Of a stretch of 64,000 nucleotides of DNA, positions 7,177 to 15,824 are shown in pieces. The DNA is from Acetobacter oryzoeni (GTDB lineage Bacteria; Pseudomonadota; Alphaproteobacteria; Acetobacterales; Acetobacteraceae). The notes under the pieces were generated by a model. It did not search any database. It was given only the letters and a program-made list of their open reading frames with translations, and was not told where the DNA came from. Positions within the stretch are counted from its first letter, which is position 1, and the number at the start of each line of letters is the position of its first letter. Where the stretch lies: positions 558,001 to 622,000 of the forward strand of contig NZ_CP042808.1 in the NCBI RefSeq assembly GCF_004014775.2. The letters run 5' to 3'. Position numbers and translations under genes: made by a program.

Positions 7177-8177
7177 GCGGCAATGCAGCTTTCAAGCCCG
7201 CGGCGCAGCTGGGGCCGGTTGAGGTTGCGACCAATGAACACAAGGCGGCTTTCACGCGGTTCATCTTTCTTCCACGGGCCGATGTTGTCTCCATCCGCCA
7301 TCATGTGCACGGCCTGAAAGGCAAAGCGGTCGGGCTGGCCTGCAAAATCCAGAATGCCCTTGGTGCGCAGGATATCGCCGCCTTTTTCCTGCAACAATGC
7401 GCCAATCCATGCCTGAAAGCGACCGGCATCCAGCGGCTGCTTGACGGTAAGGGAAACGCTGGTGATATCCCCTTCATGGTGGTGTTCTGGCGTGTGTTCC
7501 AGAAAATCTGGGGTGTTTTCCAAAACGCGTTCCAGATCAAACCCGCCACGGTCCATCACGTCTGTCAGCTTCACGTTGCCTTTTTTGGCGGGGTAGATGG
7601 GCGCTACGGCGTTGATCTTGCGGATGGCATCTTCCACCGTTTTCAGCTCGGCGGCATCTACAAGGTCTGTCTTGTTCAGGATAATTACATCCGCAAAGGC
7701 AACCTGTTCGTGCGCTTCGGGGCTGTCCTTTAATGTGCTCAGGAAGTTGCTGGCATCCACCACCGTTACCACGGCATCCAGCTTGGTTTTTGCGCGCACA
7801 TCTTCATCGGCAAAAAAGGTCTGGGCCACGGGGGCGGGGTCTGCCAGACCGGTGGTTTCTACAATAATGCCATCAAACTTGCCGCGGCGCTTGAGCAGCC
7901 CGTTCAAAATACGGATCAGGTCTCCGCGCACGGTGCAGCAGATGCAGCCATTGTTCATTTCGAACACTTCTTCATCTGCATCCACAACCAGATCGTTATC
8001 CACGCCCAGTTCGCCAAACTCGTTAATCACCACGGCGTATTTGCGCCCGTGCTCGGCTGTTAGAATGTGGTTGAGCAGCGTGGTTTTACCCGCGCCCAAA
8101 AAGCCGGTCAGCACGGTAACCGGTACGCGGGTATCGGGCGCGGCTGCGTTTTCAGGCGCTGAAGATGCGTCGGACAT
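7173..8177 (-). CDS. CobW/COG0523-family zinc-type metallochaperone GTPase
   Basis: A 334-residue GTPase of the CobW/ZNG1 family. The Walker A motif is GFLGAGKTT (25-33), the metal-binding CxCC motif is C78-I-C80-C81, and NKTD supplies guanine specificity. A His cluster (HHHEGD) lies in the linker before the CobW C-terminal domain, typical of zinc-linked members. The start at 8177 (MSDASS) is preferred; a frame from 8201 adds eight residues through a likely operator. It overlaps a WD40 gene by four bases. A TGTT-rich dyad upstream resembles a Zur operator. A cobalt (cobalamin) role is less likely because no cobN gene is nearby. Confidence 0.85.
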   Translation of the reverse strand: MSDASSAPENAAAPDTRVPVTVLTGFLGAGKTTLLNHILTAEHGRKYAVVINEFGELGVDNDLVVDADEEVFEMNNGCICCTVRGDLIRILNGLLKRRGKFDGIIVETTGLADPAPVAQTFFADEDVRAKTKLDAVVTVVDASNFLSTLKDSPEAHEQVAFADVIILNKTDLVDAAELKTVEDAIRKINAVAPIYPAKKGNVKLTDVMDRGGFDLERVLENTPDFLEHTPEHHHEGDITSVSLTVKQPLDAGRFQAWIGALLQEKGGDILRTKGILDFAGQPDRFAFQAVHMMADGDNIGPWKKDEPRESRLVFIGRNLNRPQLRRGLESCIAA

Positions 8178-8206
8178 CGGGAATGAACCTTTCCAGTACA
8201 AACAAC

Positions 8207-8216
8207 TGTTACAACA
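8207..8216. promoter_or_regulatory. Putative Zur-like operator of the cobW-WD40 operon
   Basis: TGTTACAACA is a near-palindrome that differs at one base from the TGTTATAACA core found in alphaproteobacterial Zur operators. It lies 30-39 bases upstream of the chosen cobW start. Zinc-repressed COG0523 genes commonly carry such sites. The match is short, so this is tentative. Confidence 0.35.
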
Positions 8217-8225
8217 TATAGGGTG

Positions 8226-8239
8226 CTAGAGCGCTCTAG
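8226..8239. repeat. 14-bp perfect palindrome
   Basis: CTAGAGCGCTCTAG sits between the end of the ClC gene and the cobW promoter region. With no loop it is a poor terminator, so a protein-binding site is more likely. Confidence 0.4.
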
Positions 8240-8264
8240 GCCAGAACCCAGGCCCACAGGCGCA

Positions 8265-9725
8265 TCAGCTCTGCTTTGAGGATGAGGCGCGGCGTGCGGT
8301 ATCTGTGGCTGTTACCACGGATGCGCTGCTTTGTTTGGGGGCGGTGGTGCGCACAAAACGCACGGCCAGCGCGCCATACAAAGCGTGGCTACACAGGGTG
8401 CGGGAGACACCAAAGGCCAAAAAGGCGCTGGCCAGCAGGGCAAGGGTGATCTGCTGGTTATCGCACATTTCCATCACAATCACCGTGGCGGTGAGGGGAG
8501 ACTGCGTAACGGCGGCAAAATAGGCCACGGTGCCCAGCAGCACCACGGCCCCCGGTGCGGTATGGGGCAAAAACTGCGCCACCCAGCCGCCCATGCCCGC
8601 CCCAACGGAAAGCGAGGGCGCAAACAGCCCGCCGGGAATGCCCGAACAGTAGGACACAATGGTGGCCAGCAGTTTCAGCACAAAAAACGAGGCCGGATAC
8701 TGGTCTGACCCCATAATGATGTCACGCGCCTGCACATAGCCTGTGCCGTATGTCATGCCGCCAGAAATCAGCCCGATAAGGGCCAGCACCAGCCCGCACA
8801 GGGCTGCAAACGCCACCGGGTGGCGCGTAATGAATGTGCCAAAAGCCCCAGAAATACCGCGAGACATGCGCACCAGAAGGGCAGAAAACCCGCCCCCGCA
8901 CAGCCCGCCCATAATGCCGCAGGCCAGCACCGCCAGCCAGCTTGTGCCCACCGGCACGGAGGAATAGGTGTGCCCGAAATAGGTATAGTTGCCCACAAGG
9001 GCAATGGCCGTAACACCGGAAATGACCACACATGTCAGCATGGTGCCGCTGGTGCGTTGTTCGAAGGAATGGGCCAGTTCCTCAATACCAAACACAATGC
9101 CAGCCAGCGGGGTATTAAAGGCGGCGGCCACACCTGCAGCCCCACCGGCCTTGATAAGCGCACGTTGGCGGGTAAGGTCTGTAATACCCATGTAATGCCC
9201 CACCGTGTGCATGATGGAAGCGCCCACCTGCACGGTTGGCCCTTCGCGGCCAATGGAGGCGCCAGAAAGCAGGCCAAGGCACGTCAGCAGGATTTTGGCC
9301 AGTGCAATGCGCAGGGCCAGCACTTTATCTACAATGGCAATGTTGTTGAGGTGCATGCACGCAATGGCTTGCGGAATACCGCTGCCCTGTGCACCCCTAA
9401 ACCATGTGCGCGTCAGCCACGTAGAAAGTGCCAGCCCGCCGGGGGTTACCAGCAGCATCAGCAGCGGGCTTATTTTCAAAATGTGGTCACGCACATGGGC
9501 GGCGGCATCGGCCAGCGTGGCAAAGCCCACGGCCACCACACCCACCATAATGGCGCCAGACCAGTAAATAAATTTTCTGCGCCAGTTTACGGTGCCCGCT
9601 TTGGCATGTTCTCGCAAATGACGAAGGGATTCAGTCGTGGGGAACACGCTGGCGGGCATGGGCGGCATCCGTAAAGGCATAAGGGCAGGAAAAAAGGATG
9701 CAGCCGAGTGTAGCATTTCATGCAC
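8265..9725 (-). CDS. ClC-family chloride channel / chloride-proton antiporter
   Basis: A 486-residue integral membrane protein of the ClC family with many hydrophobic helices. The three selectivity signatures are visible: GSGIPQA (usually GSGIPE), GREGPTVQ carrying the gating glutamate, and GIPGGLFAPSLSVG. The retained gating glutamate is compatible with antiport. No CBS domains follow. The start is uncertain: 9725 is used, but ATGs at 9716 and near 9677 are possible and none has a strong ribosome site. It lies in a block of minus-strand ion and metal transport genes. Confidence 0.85.
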   Translation of the reverse strand: MHEMLHSAASFFPALMPLRMPPMPASVFPTTESLRHLREHAKAGTVNWRRKFIYWSGAIMVGVVAVGFATLADAAAHVRDHILKISPLLMLLVTPGGLALSTWLTRTWFRGAQGSGIPQAIACMHLNNIAIVDKVLALRIALAKILLTCLGLLSGASIGREGPTVQVGASIMHTVGHYMGITDLTRQRALIKAGGAAGVAAAFNTPLAGIVFGIEELAHSFEQRTSGTMLTCVVISGVTAIALVGNYTYFGHTYSSVPVGTSWLAVLACGIMGGLCGGGFSALLVRMSRGISGAFGTFITRHPVAFAALCGLVLALIGLISGGMTYGTGYVQARDIIMGSDQYPASFFVLKLLATIVSYCSGIPGGLFAPSLSVGAGMGGWVAQFLPHTAPGAVVLLGTVAYFAAVTQSPLTATVIVMEMCDNQQITLALLASAFLAFGVSRTLCSHALYGALAVRFVRTTAPKQSSASVVTATDTARRASSSKQS

Positions 9726-9782
9726 AACATGAAAGAGGCGATGTTCTTTATTGCCGAATATTTATGGCAAGTGCTGCTTTTA

Positions 9783-10748
9783 TTATGCGTGGGCCCCAGT
9801 ATCGGGCAGGGCATCGGGTGCGGGGCAGGCTTCTGCCGGGCCTTTCCAGAACACAATGCCCTCGCGCTTGGCGTGCGTGTCTGGCTCAACATGAATATGC
9901 ACCAGCGTGCTGCCCATGCTGGCGCGCAGGGCGGCTTCTATGCGGTCACAGATATCATGCGCGGTGTTAACGCTCATGGTGCCGGGCACAACCAGATGGA
10001 ACTCCAAAAACGTAACCGCCCCCACAATGCGGGTGCGGATATCGTGCGCCTCAATCGCCCCTTTGCCGTTGGCGGCGATAATGGCGCGAATTTCATCCAT
10101 TGTTTCGGGTTCGGGGGCTTCATCCATCAGCCCGGCAACAGATTCGCGCATCACTTCCCAGCCCACGCGCAGCACGTTTATGGACAAAAGCCCTGCCAGA
10201 ATGGCATCCAGCCGCGCCCAGCCGGTGAGCGGAATAAGCGTAACACCCACCACAAGGGCAACACCTGTCCACACATCGGAAAGCACATGCTGCCCGCCGG
10301 CCACCAGTGCGGGGGAGCGGCGCTTTTGCCCCACCCGCAGCATGATAAGCCCCCATGCCAGATTCACCACGGTGGCCAATGCGTTTAGCCCCAGCCCAAG
10401 CCACGGGGCCTTGGGTGGGTTGGGGTGCAGCCAGCCATGCACGGCTTCATCCCCAATGATAAAGGCTGTCACCACCACCAGCGCGCCCTCTGCCACGGCA
10501 GAAAGATATTCCGCCTTGTGGTGGCCGTAGGGGTGGTTGGTATCTGCCGGCAGTTCAGCCACGCTCAGCGCCCACAGCCCTCCGGCGGCGGCTACCACGT
10601 TAATGATGGTTTCTAGTGCATCGGCATACAGGGCAATGCTGCCGCTGGTGGCATAGGCAGCGTATTTAAGCCCCAGTGCAACAAAGCTGACACCAAGGCT
10701 GACAACAGCAATCCCGCGATTGCTGGAGGGAAGGGGAAGTTCTGGCAC
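9783..10748 (-). CDS. Cation diffusion facilitator, FieF/CDF type
   Basis: A 321-residue CDF exporter that exchanges a divalent metal for protons. Six membrane segments occupy about residues 12-210, followed by a cytoplasmic ZT-dimer domain (VTFLEFHLVVPGTMSV, then HDICDRIEAAL). In membrane segment 2 the usual DxxxD metal motif reads D43-ALE-T47, so the second acidic ligand is replaced by Thr. The segment 5 motif HVLSD is intact. The metal cannot be told from sequence. It is directly downstream of a second, His-rich CDF gene (57-base gap), so the two may form an operon. Confidence 0.85.
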   Translation of the reverse strand: MPELPLPSSNRGIAVVSLGVSFVALGLKYAAYATSGSIALYADALETIINVVAAAGGLWALSVAELPADTNHPYGHHKAEYLSAVAEGALVVVTAFIIGDEAVHGWLHPNPPKAPWLGLGLNALATVVNLAWGLIMLRVGQKRRSPALVAGGQHVLSDVWTGVALVVGVTLIPLTGWARLDAILAGLLSINVLRVGWEVMRESVAGLMDEAPEPETMDEIRAIIAANGKGAIEAHDIRTRIVGAVTFLEFHLVVPGTMSVNTAHDICDRIEAALRASMGSTLVHIHVEPDTHAKREGIVFWKGPAEACPAPDALPDTGAHA

Positions 10749-10805
10749 GTAAAAAACTCTGGCTGGCGTGGCGGCGTAAACTGCGCGTGGGCGTGGGCAG
10801 GCGTA

Positions 10806-11978
10806 TCAGACAGTATGCGGGTCTGTTAAGGCGCAGGAGGGGGCGTAATCTGCGGCTTCTATCTGCAAGGTGGGGTGCACAATGCCAAACCGTTCACGCA
10901 GGGCGGCGGCGGCTTTTTCCAGCAGCGCGGTATCATTGTCTGCTGCGGGGGCGGAGGTGCGTACCAGATGCACCGTCAGTGCGGTTTCCGTGGTGCTGAT
11001 GGGCCAGATGTGCAGATCATGCAAATCCGCCACACCGGGCAGCGTGCGCAAAAAGCCTTCCACGGCCCCGGCATCTACGGTGCGGGGCACGGCATCCAGC
11101 GCCATATCCAGCGAATCTCGCAGCAAAGACCACGTGCTGGCCACCACCACAACGGAAATGGCAAGGCTTATGGCGGGGTCTATCCAGTTCAGGCCCGTTA
11201 GCAACACCAGCCCGCCCGCTATCACCACGGCAAGAGAGGTAACGGCATCTGCCATAAGGTGCATGAAGGCCGCGCGAATGTTGAGGTCTCCCTTCTGCCC
11301 GGAGGCAAAAAGCAGGGCGGTGGCGCCGTTCACCACAATGCCAAGGGCGGCCACAATCATCATGGTTTTGCCAGCCACGGGGGCGGGGTCAAACAGCCGG
11401 GTTATGGCCTCCCACGCCACACCACCGGTTACCAACATAAGCACCAGCGCGTTGGCCAGCGCCGCCAGAATGGAAGACCGGCGCAACCCATACGTAAACC
11501 GCAAGGAGGGCGAGCGTTGGGAAAGATGCTGCGCCATCCATGCTGCGGCCAGCGCCAGCACATCGGAAAGATTGTGCCCCGCATCGGCCAGCAGTGCCAG
11601 CGAGTGTGAGAAAAAGCCCCACAGCGCCTCAGCCACCAGATAAAGACTGTTGGCCGCAATACCTATGGCAAACGCCTTACCGAAGGAGGAAGGGGTATGC
11701 ACATGGGCATGCCCAAAACCGTGGCTGTGCCCGCAACCTCCGCCTGCTGCATGATCGTGCCCGGCATGATCATCATCATGCGCATCATGGGCGTGGTCAT
11801 GATCTTCCGCGCTGCACGCATGCGTATGGGTGTGAGCATCTGCTGCGTGATCATGCCCTGCGGTGCAGGATTCTTCTGCATGGCTGTGCCCGTCTGTCTG
11901 GCCCGGCGTGTGGTGCGCATGACCACAGGCGGAACCCGCAGGCTGGGAAGGTGGCGTATGATCGTGCGGCGAAGGCAT
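10806..11978 (-). CDS. Cation diffusion facilitator with His-rich N-terminus (CzcD/ZitB type)
   Basis: A 390-residue zinc-type CDF exporter. The first 94 residues contain 24 histidines in HDH, HSH and HTH clusters, forming a likely cytoplasmic metal-collecting tail. Six membrane segments follow. Segment 2 contains D132-A-G-H135-NLSD139, the HxxxD metal-site motif of the zinc/cobalt CDF branch. The C-terminal domain (VADLHDLHIWPISTTETALTVHLV) is the usual regulatory dimer fold. It heads a tandem pair with another CDF gene and is divergent from the flavoprotein at 12198. DmeF-like cobalt export is an alternative. Confidence 0.88.
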   Translation of the reverse strand: MPSPHDHTPPSQPAGSACGHAHHTPGQTDGHSHAEESCTAGHDHAADAHTHTHACSAEDHDHAHDAHDDDHAGHDHAAGGGCGHSHGFGHAHVHTPSSFGKAFAIGIAANSLYLVAEALWGFFSHSLALLADAGHNLSDVLALAAAWMAQHLSQRSPSLRFTYGLRRSSILAALANALVLMLVTGGVAWEAITRLFDPAPVAGKTMMIVAALGIVVNGATALLFASGQKGDLNIRAAFMHLMADAVTSLAVVIAGGLVLLTGLNWIDPAISLAISVVVVASTWSLLRDSLDMALDAVPRTVDAGAVEGFLRTLPGVADLHDLHIWPISTTETALTVHLVRTSAPAADNDTALLEKAAAALRERFGIVHPTLQIEAADYAPSCALTDPHTV

Positions 11979-12197
11979 GGATAAAGCACATTCCTGAATG
12001 AATGGGACACGAATGGCCGGGGTGGGTGCAAGCTAACAGGACCAACCCGGTCTGTCTTATTTATGTCTGCTAAGAAAGGCATGGAAGGGCAACATCTTTT
12101 TTGTGACCCACCAAGCCAATATTGCGCCACACGGCGGAGCGGCCTAGGGAAAGAGCAGATTTTTTTCACGGCTGCTTGAAAGGTAAGGGCACAGCGC

Positions 12198-13856
12198 ATG
12201 CTCCGACTGACCGAATTACGGCTTCCGCTCGACCATTCGCCACAGGCACTGGCACAGGCTATTTGTGAGCGGCTGAACATCAGCGCAGATGCGCTGGAGC
12301 ATTACAGCGTGTTCAAACGCGGGCACGATGCCCGCAAGCGCGTGGCCATCAAGCTGGTTTATGCCGTGGATTGCACCGTGAAGGATGAGGCCGCCGTGCT
12401 GGCGCGTTATCGTGCAGCCCACCCCAAGGATAACCACGTGCAGCCTTCCCCCAACATGGAGTGGGTACCCCCCATTACCAACGGGGCAGAGCTGGCAGCA
12501 AAGCCCGGATACAAACGCCCTATTGTTATAGGTGCCGGGCCGTGTGGCTTTATGGCCGCCCTTGTGCTGGCCCGCATGGGCCTGCGCCCGCTGCTGCTGG
12601 AACGCGGCAAGGTGGTGCGTGAGCGCACGGTGGATACGTTTGCCCTATGGCGCCGCTCTGAACTGACGCCAGAAAGCAACGTGCAGTTTGGTGAGGGCGG
12701 GGCCGGCACTTTTTCTGATGGCAAGCTGTACAGCCAGGTGAAGGACCCGCGCTTTTTGGGCCGCAAGGTGCTGGAGGAGTTTGTAAAGGCTGGCGCGCCG
12801 GAGGATATTCTGTATCTGGCCCATCCGCATATTGGCACGTTCCGCCTTGTTTCCATGGTGGAGCACATCCGGCGCGAGGTAGAGGAAGCTGGCGGGGAGT
12901 ACCGTTTTCAAACCCGTGTGGATGGGTTGGTGCTCAACCCGCAAACCCGCGCAGTAGAAGGTGTGCGCACGGCTGATGGAGAGGTTATAGACTCCGACCA
13001 CGTTATTCTGGCTGTGGGCCATAGTGCGCGTGATACGTTTGCCATGTTGCAGGCCGAAGATGTGGCCATGCAGGCCAAGCCGTTTTCCATTGGGGTGCGC
13101 ATAGAGCACCCGCAATCCGTTATAGACGTGGCGCAGTTTGGCCCCAGCGCGGGTAACGAGCTGCTGGGGGCTGCGGAATATCGGCTGGTGCACCACGCCA
13201 GCAACGGGCGGGGCGTGTATTCCTTTTGCATGTGCCCCGGCGGCACCGTGGTGGCGGCAACATCGGAAGAAGGGCAGGTGGTCACCAACGGCATGAGCCA
13301 GTATTCCCGCGCCGAGCGCAACGCCAATTCCGGCATTGTGGTGGAACTGCGCCCCGGTGTGGATTACCCAGATGACCCGCTGGCAGGCATGGCCTTCCAA
13401 CGTAAGTGGGAGCGCAAGGCGTTTGAGGCCGGTGGTGGAGATTACCGCGCCCCCGCCCAGCGTGTGGGAGATTTTCTGGCAGGCCGCCCTTCCACCACGT
13501 TGGGGGATGTGGTGCCCTCTTACAAACCGGGCGTTACCCCAACCGATCTTTCAACATGCCTGCCGGATTTTGTGGTGGAAGCCCTGCGTGAGGCCCTGCC
13601 AAAGTTTGACCGCAAGATCCGTGGTTTTGCCATGGAAGATGCGGTGATGACGGGGGTTGAAACCCGTACGTCCTCACCCCTGCGTATTCCGCGGAATGAG
13701 GCCGGGCAGTCCATCAACACGCCGGGCCTGTATCCGGCGGGTGAAGGGGCCGGTTATGCGGGCGGCATTCTTTCTGCTTCCATGGATGGCATTCGCATTG
13801 CCGAGGCCGTGGCGCTGGATATGGCAGGCAAGCCCGTAACACTGCCGCCACGCTAA
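12198..13856 (+). CDS. Uncharacterised FAD-dependent dehydrogenase (COG2509)
   Basis: A 552-residue flavoprotein. The N-terminal 90 residues form a small alpha/beta domain typical of COG2509 members, followed by a Rossmann FAD site at about 110-125 (PIVIGAGPCGFMAALVLARMG) and a conserved patch GEGGAGTFSDGKLYSQVKD. Near the C-terminus GLYPAGEGAGYAGGILSA completes the FAD fold. AAGG upstream of the ATG supports the start. The substrate of this family is unknown. It is a stand-alone gene divergent from the metal exporter block. A GC-rich hairpin spans its stop codon (13843-13868). Confidence 0.82.
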   Translation: MLRLTELRLPLDHSPQALAQAICERLNISADALEHYSVFKRGHDARKRVAIKLVYAVDCTVKDEAAVLARYRAAHPKDNHVQPSPNMEWVPPITNGAELAAKPGYKRPIVIGAGPCGFMAALVLARMGLRPLLLERGKVVRERTVDTFALWRRSELTPESNVQFGEGGAGTFSDGKLYSQVKDPRFLGRKVLEEFVKAGAPEDILYLAHPHIGTFRLVSMVEHIRREVEEAGGEYRFQTRVDGLVLNPQTRAVEGVRTADGEVIDSDHVILAVGHSARDTFAMLQAEDVAMQAKPFSIGVRIEHPQSVIDVAQFGPSAGNELLGAAEYRLVHHASNGRGVYSFCMCPGGTVVAATSEEGQVVTNGMSQYSRAERNANSGIVVELRPGVDYPDDPLAGMAFQRKWERKAFEAGGGDYRAPAQRVGDFLAGRPSTTLGDVVPSYKPGVTPTDLSTCLPDFVVEALREALPKFDRKIRGFAMEDAVMTGVETRTSSPLRIPRNEAGQSINTPGLYPAGEGAGYAGGILSASMDGIRIAEAVALDMAGKPVTLPPR

Positions 13857-13868
13857 AAAGTGGCGGCA
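13843..13868. terminator. Hairpin across the stop codon, convergent gene end
   Basis: TGCCGCCAC (13843-13851) pairs with GTGGCGGCA (13860-13868) around the stop codon of the flavoprotein gene. It lies between two convergent genes and could stop transcription from both, though no T tract follows on either strand. Confidence 0.4.
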
Positions 13869-13886
13869 TAGCGCGTTTTTGTGCCC

Positions 13887-14684
13887 TCAGGCGGGAGTGG
13901 CGTTTTCTGTCTGGGTGGCAAATTCTTCCACCAGTTCCATAAACCGGCGCGGGGCATCTGCATGCACCCAGTGGCCTGCGCCGTTAATGGTTTCCAACCG
14001 ATAATGCGGAAACAGATGGCGCATTTGCGGGTAATTGGTGGGCTGAATATAGGGTGATGTTTCCCCCCTTATAAACAGTGTGGGGCCGCTATACTGCGCG
14101 CTGGCGGGCAGTGTGGGCCAGCCCATCATGGCGGGCATGCCGGCCAGAATATCGTGCATGCCAATGGCCCAGCCGGGGTTATCCCCCATGCGGATGTTCT
14201 GGATCATCAACTGCCGCACGGCATCATTGGCAATAAGCGGGCGCAACAGCTCATCTGCGCTGCGCAGGTCCAGATGTGGGGGGAAGGCCAGCTTATCCAG
14301 CCCCGGTGGCAGGTCCATGCGGGCAAAGCCGCCCTGGCCGGGGGCAATATCCACCACCAGCAGGCTTTGCACGGCTTGGGGGTGTATGAGTGAGAGCATC
14401 ATGGCGGTTTTGCCGCCCATGGAATGGCCCAGCACCATGGCTTTTTGCATGCCGTAATGGTGCATGGTTTCCAGCACATCTTCCGCCATGGCGGGGTAGC
14501 TCATGGGGCCGTGGGGGCTGTTGCCGTGGTTGCGTAAATCCATTGCCAGCGTCTGGCGGGTGGCGGCCAGCTTACGTTGCACAAAACCCAGATTGCGCGC
14601 GCGGCCAAACAGCCCGTGCAACAGCACAACCGGCGGCAGGGTAGAGGGGGCATCGGGGCCGCGTTCAATCACGTTCAGCAACAC
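13887..14684 (-). CDS. Alpha/beta hydrolase, YbfF-like esterase
   Basis: A 265-residue cytoplasmic alpha/beta hydrolase. The oxyanion motif VLLHGLFGRARNLG near residue 22, the nucleophile elbow GHSMGG near residue 96 and the catalytic His in GAGHWVHADAP near residue 240 are all present. LRNHGNSPH near residue 52 is a YbfF-subfamily signature. YbfF enzymes hydrolyse short acyl esters, including acyl-CoA thioesters in vitro; the physiological substrate is not known. The gene converges with the COG2509 flavoprotein and diverges from a universal stress protein. Confidence 0.8.
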   Translation of the reverse strand: MLLNVIERGPDAPSTLPPVVLLHGLFGRARNLGFVQRKLAATRQTLAMDLRNHGNSPHGPMSYPAMAEDVLETMHHYGMQKAMVLGHSMGGKTAMMLSLIHPQAVQSLLVVDIAPGQGGFARMDLPPGLDKLAFPPHLDLRSADELLRPLIANDAVRQLMIQNIRMGDNPGWAIGMHDILAGMPAMMGWPTLPASAQYSGPTLFIRGETSPYIQPTNYPQMRHLFPHYRLETINGAGHWVHADAPRRFMELVEEFATQTENATPA

Positions 14685-14933
14685 GGTGGCCGTATCCTTT
14701 TCTTGCGTAAGGGCTGGTGTAATTCTTGCGGTTGTGCCGCGCTTTGCCCCGAAATGCGAGAGGGGGCGGCATGTTTTTTCTTCACCTTCCAGAGAGAGGG
14801 CAGGCGTGGCACAGTTGGGGGGATGGGCAACCCTTCAGCCGGCAGGCACGTTTGGTGCGGATGCTTTCTGGCGCTGGCCCACCATAGGTGTGCGTGGTGA
14901 CACGCCACAGATAAGAAAGGGAGAGCGCAGGCA

Positions 14934-15749
14934 ATGCAGAGATGTCTTGTTATTCTCAGCCAGCAGGATCAGGCAGAAGTGCTGCTTAACATGGCCGCAC
15001 AGTTTCTGGCCCGCGTAAATGGCAACCGCATGGATGTTCTGGCCGCGCGGGAGCCACCCACGCAGGTGCTGGGCAATATGGGCCTGACAGATGAAAGTGC
15101 CGCCGTGCTGCGTGAAAACCAGCGTGAATGGGCAGATAGCCTGCACGCTATTTTCCATCGCTGGCTGGCGGAGGAATATGGTTCTGGCGCAGAACGGCTG
15201 AACAAGGTGGAAGTAAACTGGCTGGACCCCGAAATTACGGTGGACAGAATTATCAGCGGTTATGGCAAGGATGCTGATCTGCTGATCATGAGCTTTCCCG
15301 ATAGCCGGGATAGTGACCAGAAAAAACTGGCGACCCGATCAGCCATTTTTCAGACAGGCCGCCCCGTTCTGTTTGTGCCGCCATTTTGGGACCGCCCAAG
15401 TGGAGACCATATTCTGATGGCATGGAAGGATACAGATGGCTGCCGCAAGGCGTTTGCCTCTGCCCGTGTGCTGCTGGCGCAGGCCAAACAGGTGGATGTG
15501 CTGCAAACGCCAGATTCTCCCATGCCCATGGATATCCTGCCCGGCATTACGCCCGAACGGGTGGAGCTAAAACCAAGTGATGATGCCAGTAAGGCCGCCC
15601 AATCCATTCTGGATGAGGTAGATGCCCGGCGGGCCGATCTGCTGGTGATAGGCGGGTATCAGCACAACATGCTCTATAACCGGCTTATGGGCAGTGCGAC
15701 GGATTACATTCTGGCCCACCCGGATGTGCCGGTCTTTTTGCAGCACTAA
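14934..15749 (+). CDS. Universal stress protein, tandem USP domains
   Basis: A 271-residue protein made of two UspA-like halves (about 1-145 and 150-271). The second half ends DLLVIGGYQHNMLYNRLMGSATDYILAHPDVPVF-like, with the G-2x-G-9x-G(S/T) nucleotide loop partly visible as GGYQHN...GSATD. The first half is more divergent. Such proteins bind ATP or other ligands during stress, and the role here is unspecified. GGGAG precedes the ATG. Two hairpins follow, the second of which contains the start codon of the next gene. Confidence 0.75.
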   Translation: MQRCLVILSQQDQAEVLLNMAAQFLARVNGNRMDVLAAREPPTQVLGNMGLTDESAAVLRENQREWADSLHAIFHRWLAEEYGSGAERLNKVEVNWLDPEITVDRIISGYGKDADLLIMSFPDSRDSDQKKLATRSAIFQTGRPVLFVPPFWDRPSGDHILMAWKDTDGCRKAFASARVLLAQAKQVDVLQTPDSPMPMDILPGITPERVELKPSDDASKAAQSILDEVDARRADLLVIGGYQHNMLYNRLMGSATDYILAHPDVPVFLQH

Positions 15750-15754
15750 CGCGC

Positions 15755-15790
15755 AAGGGGGCGTATTGTGTAGGAATACGGCCTCCCCTT
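15755..15790 (+). terminator. Hairpin after the usp gene
   Basis: AAGGGG (15755-15760) and CGTATT (15762-15767) pair with AATACG (15775-15780) and CCCCTT (15785-15790) in an interrupted stem just after the usp stop codon. Only a short T run follows, so termination may be partial. Confidence 0.45.
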
Positions 15791-15797
15791 TGCTAAG

Positions 15798-15824
15798 GCG
15801 GGCATATGCCCGCTTTTTCTTTTT
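15798..15824 (+). terminator. Palindromic terminator containing the start of the YfhO-like gene
   Basis: GCGGGCATATGCCCGC (15798-15813) is a perfect 16-base palindrome followed by TTTTTCTTTTTC. That is the form of an intrinsic terminator for usp, yet the ATG of the next gene (15806-15808) is in its centre and the T tract encodes its first residues. Read-through and exposure of the start codon would both depend on this element. Confidence 0.5.
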
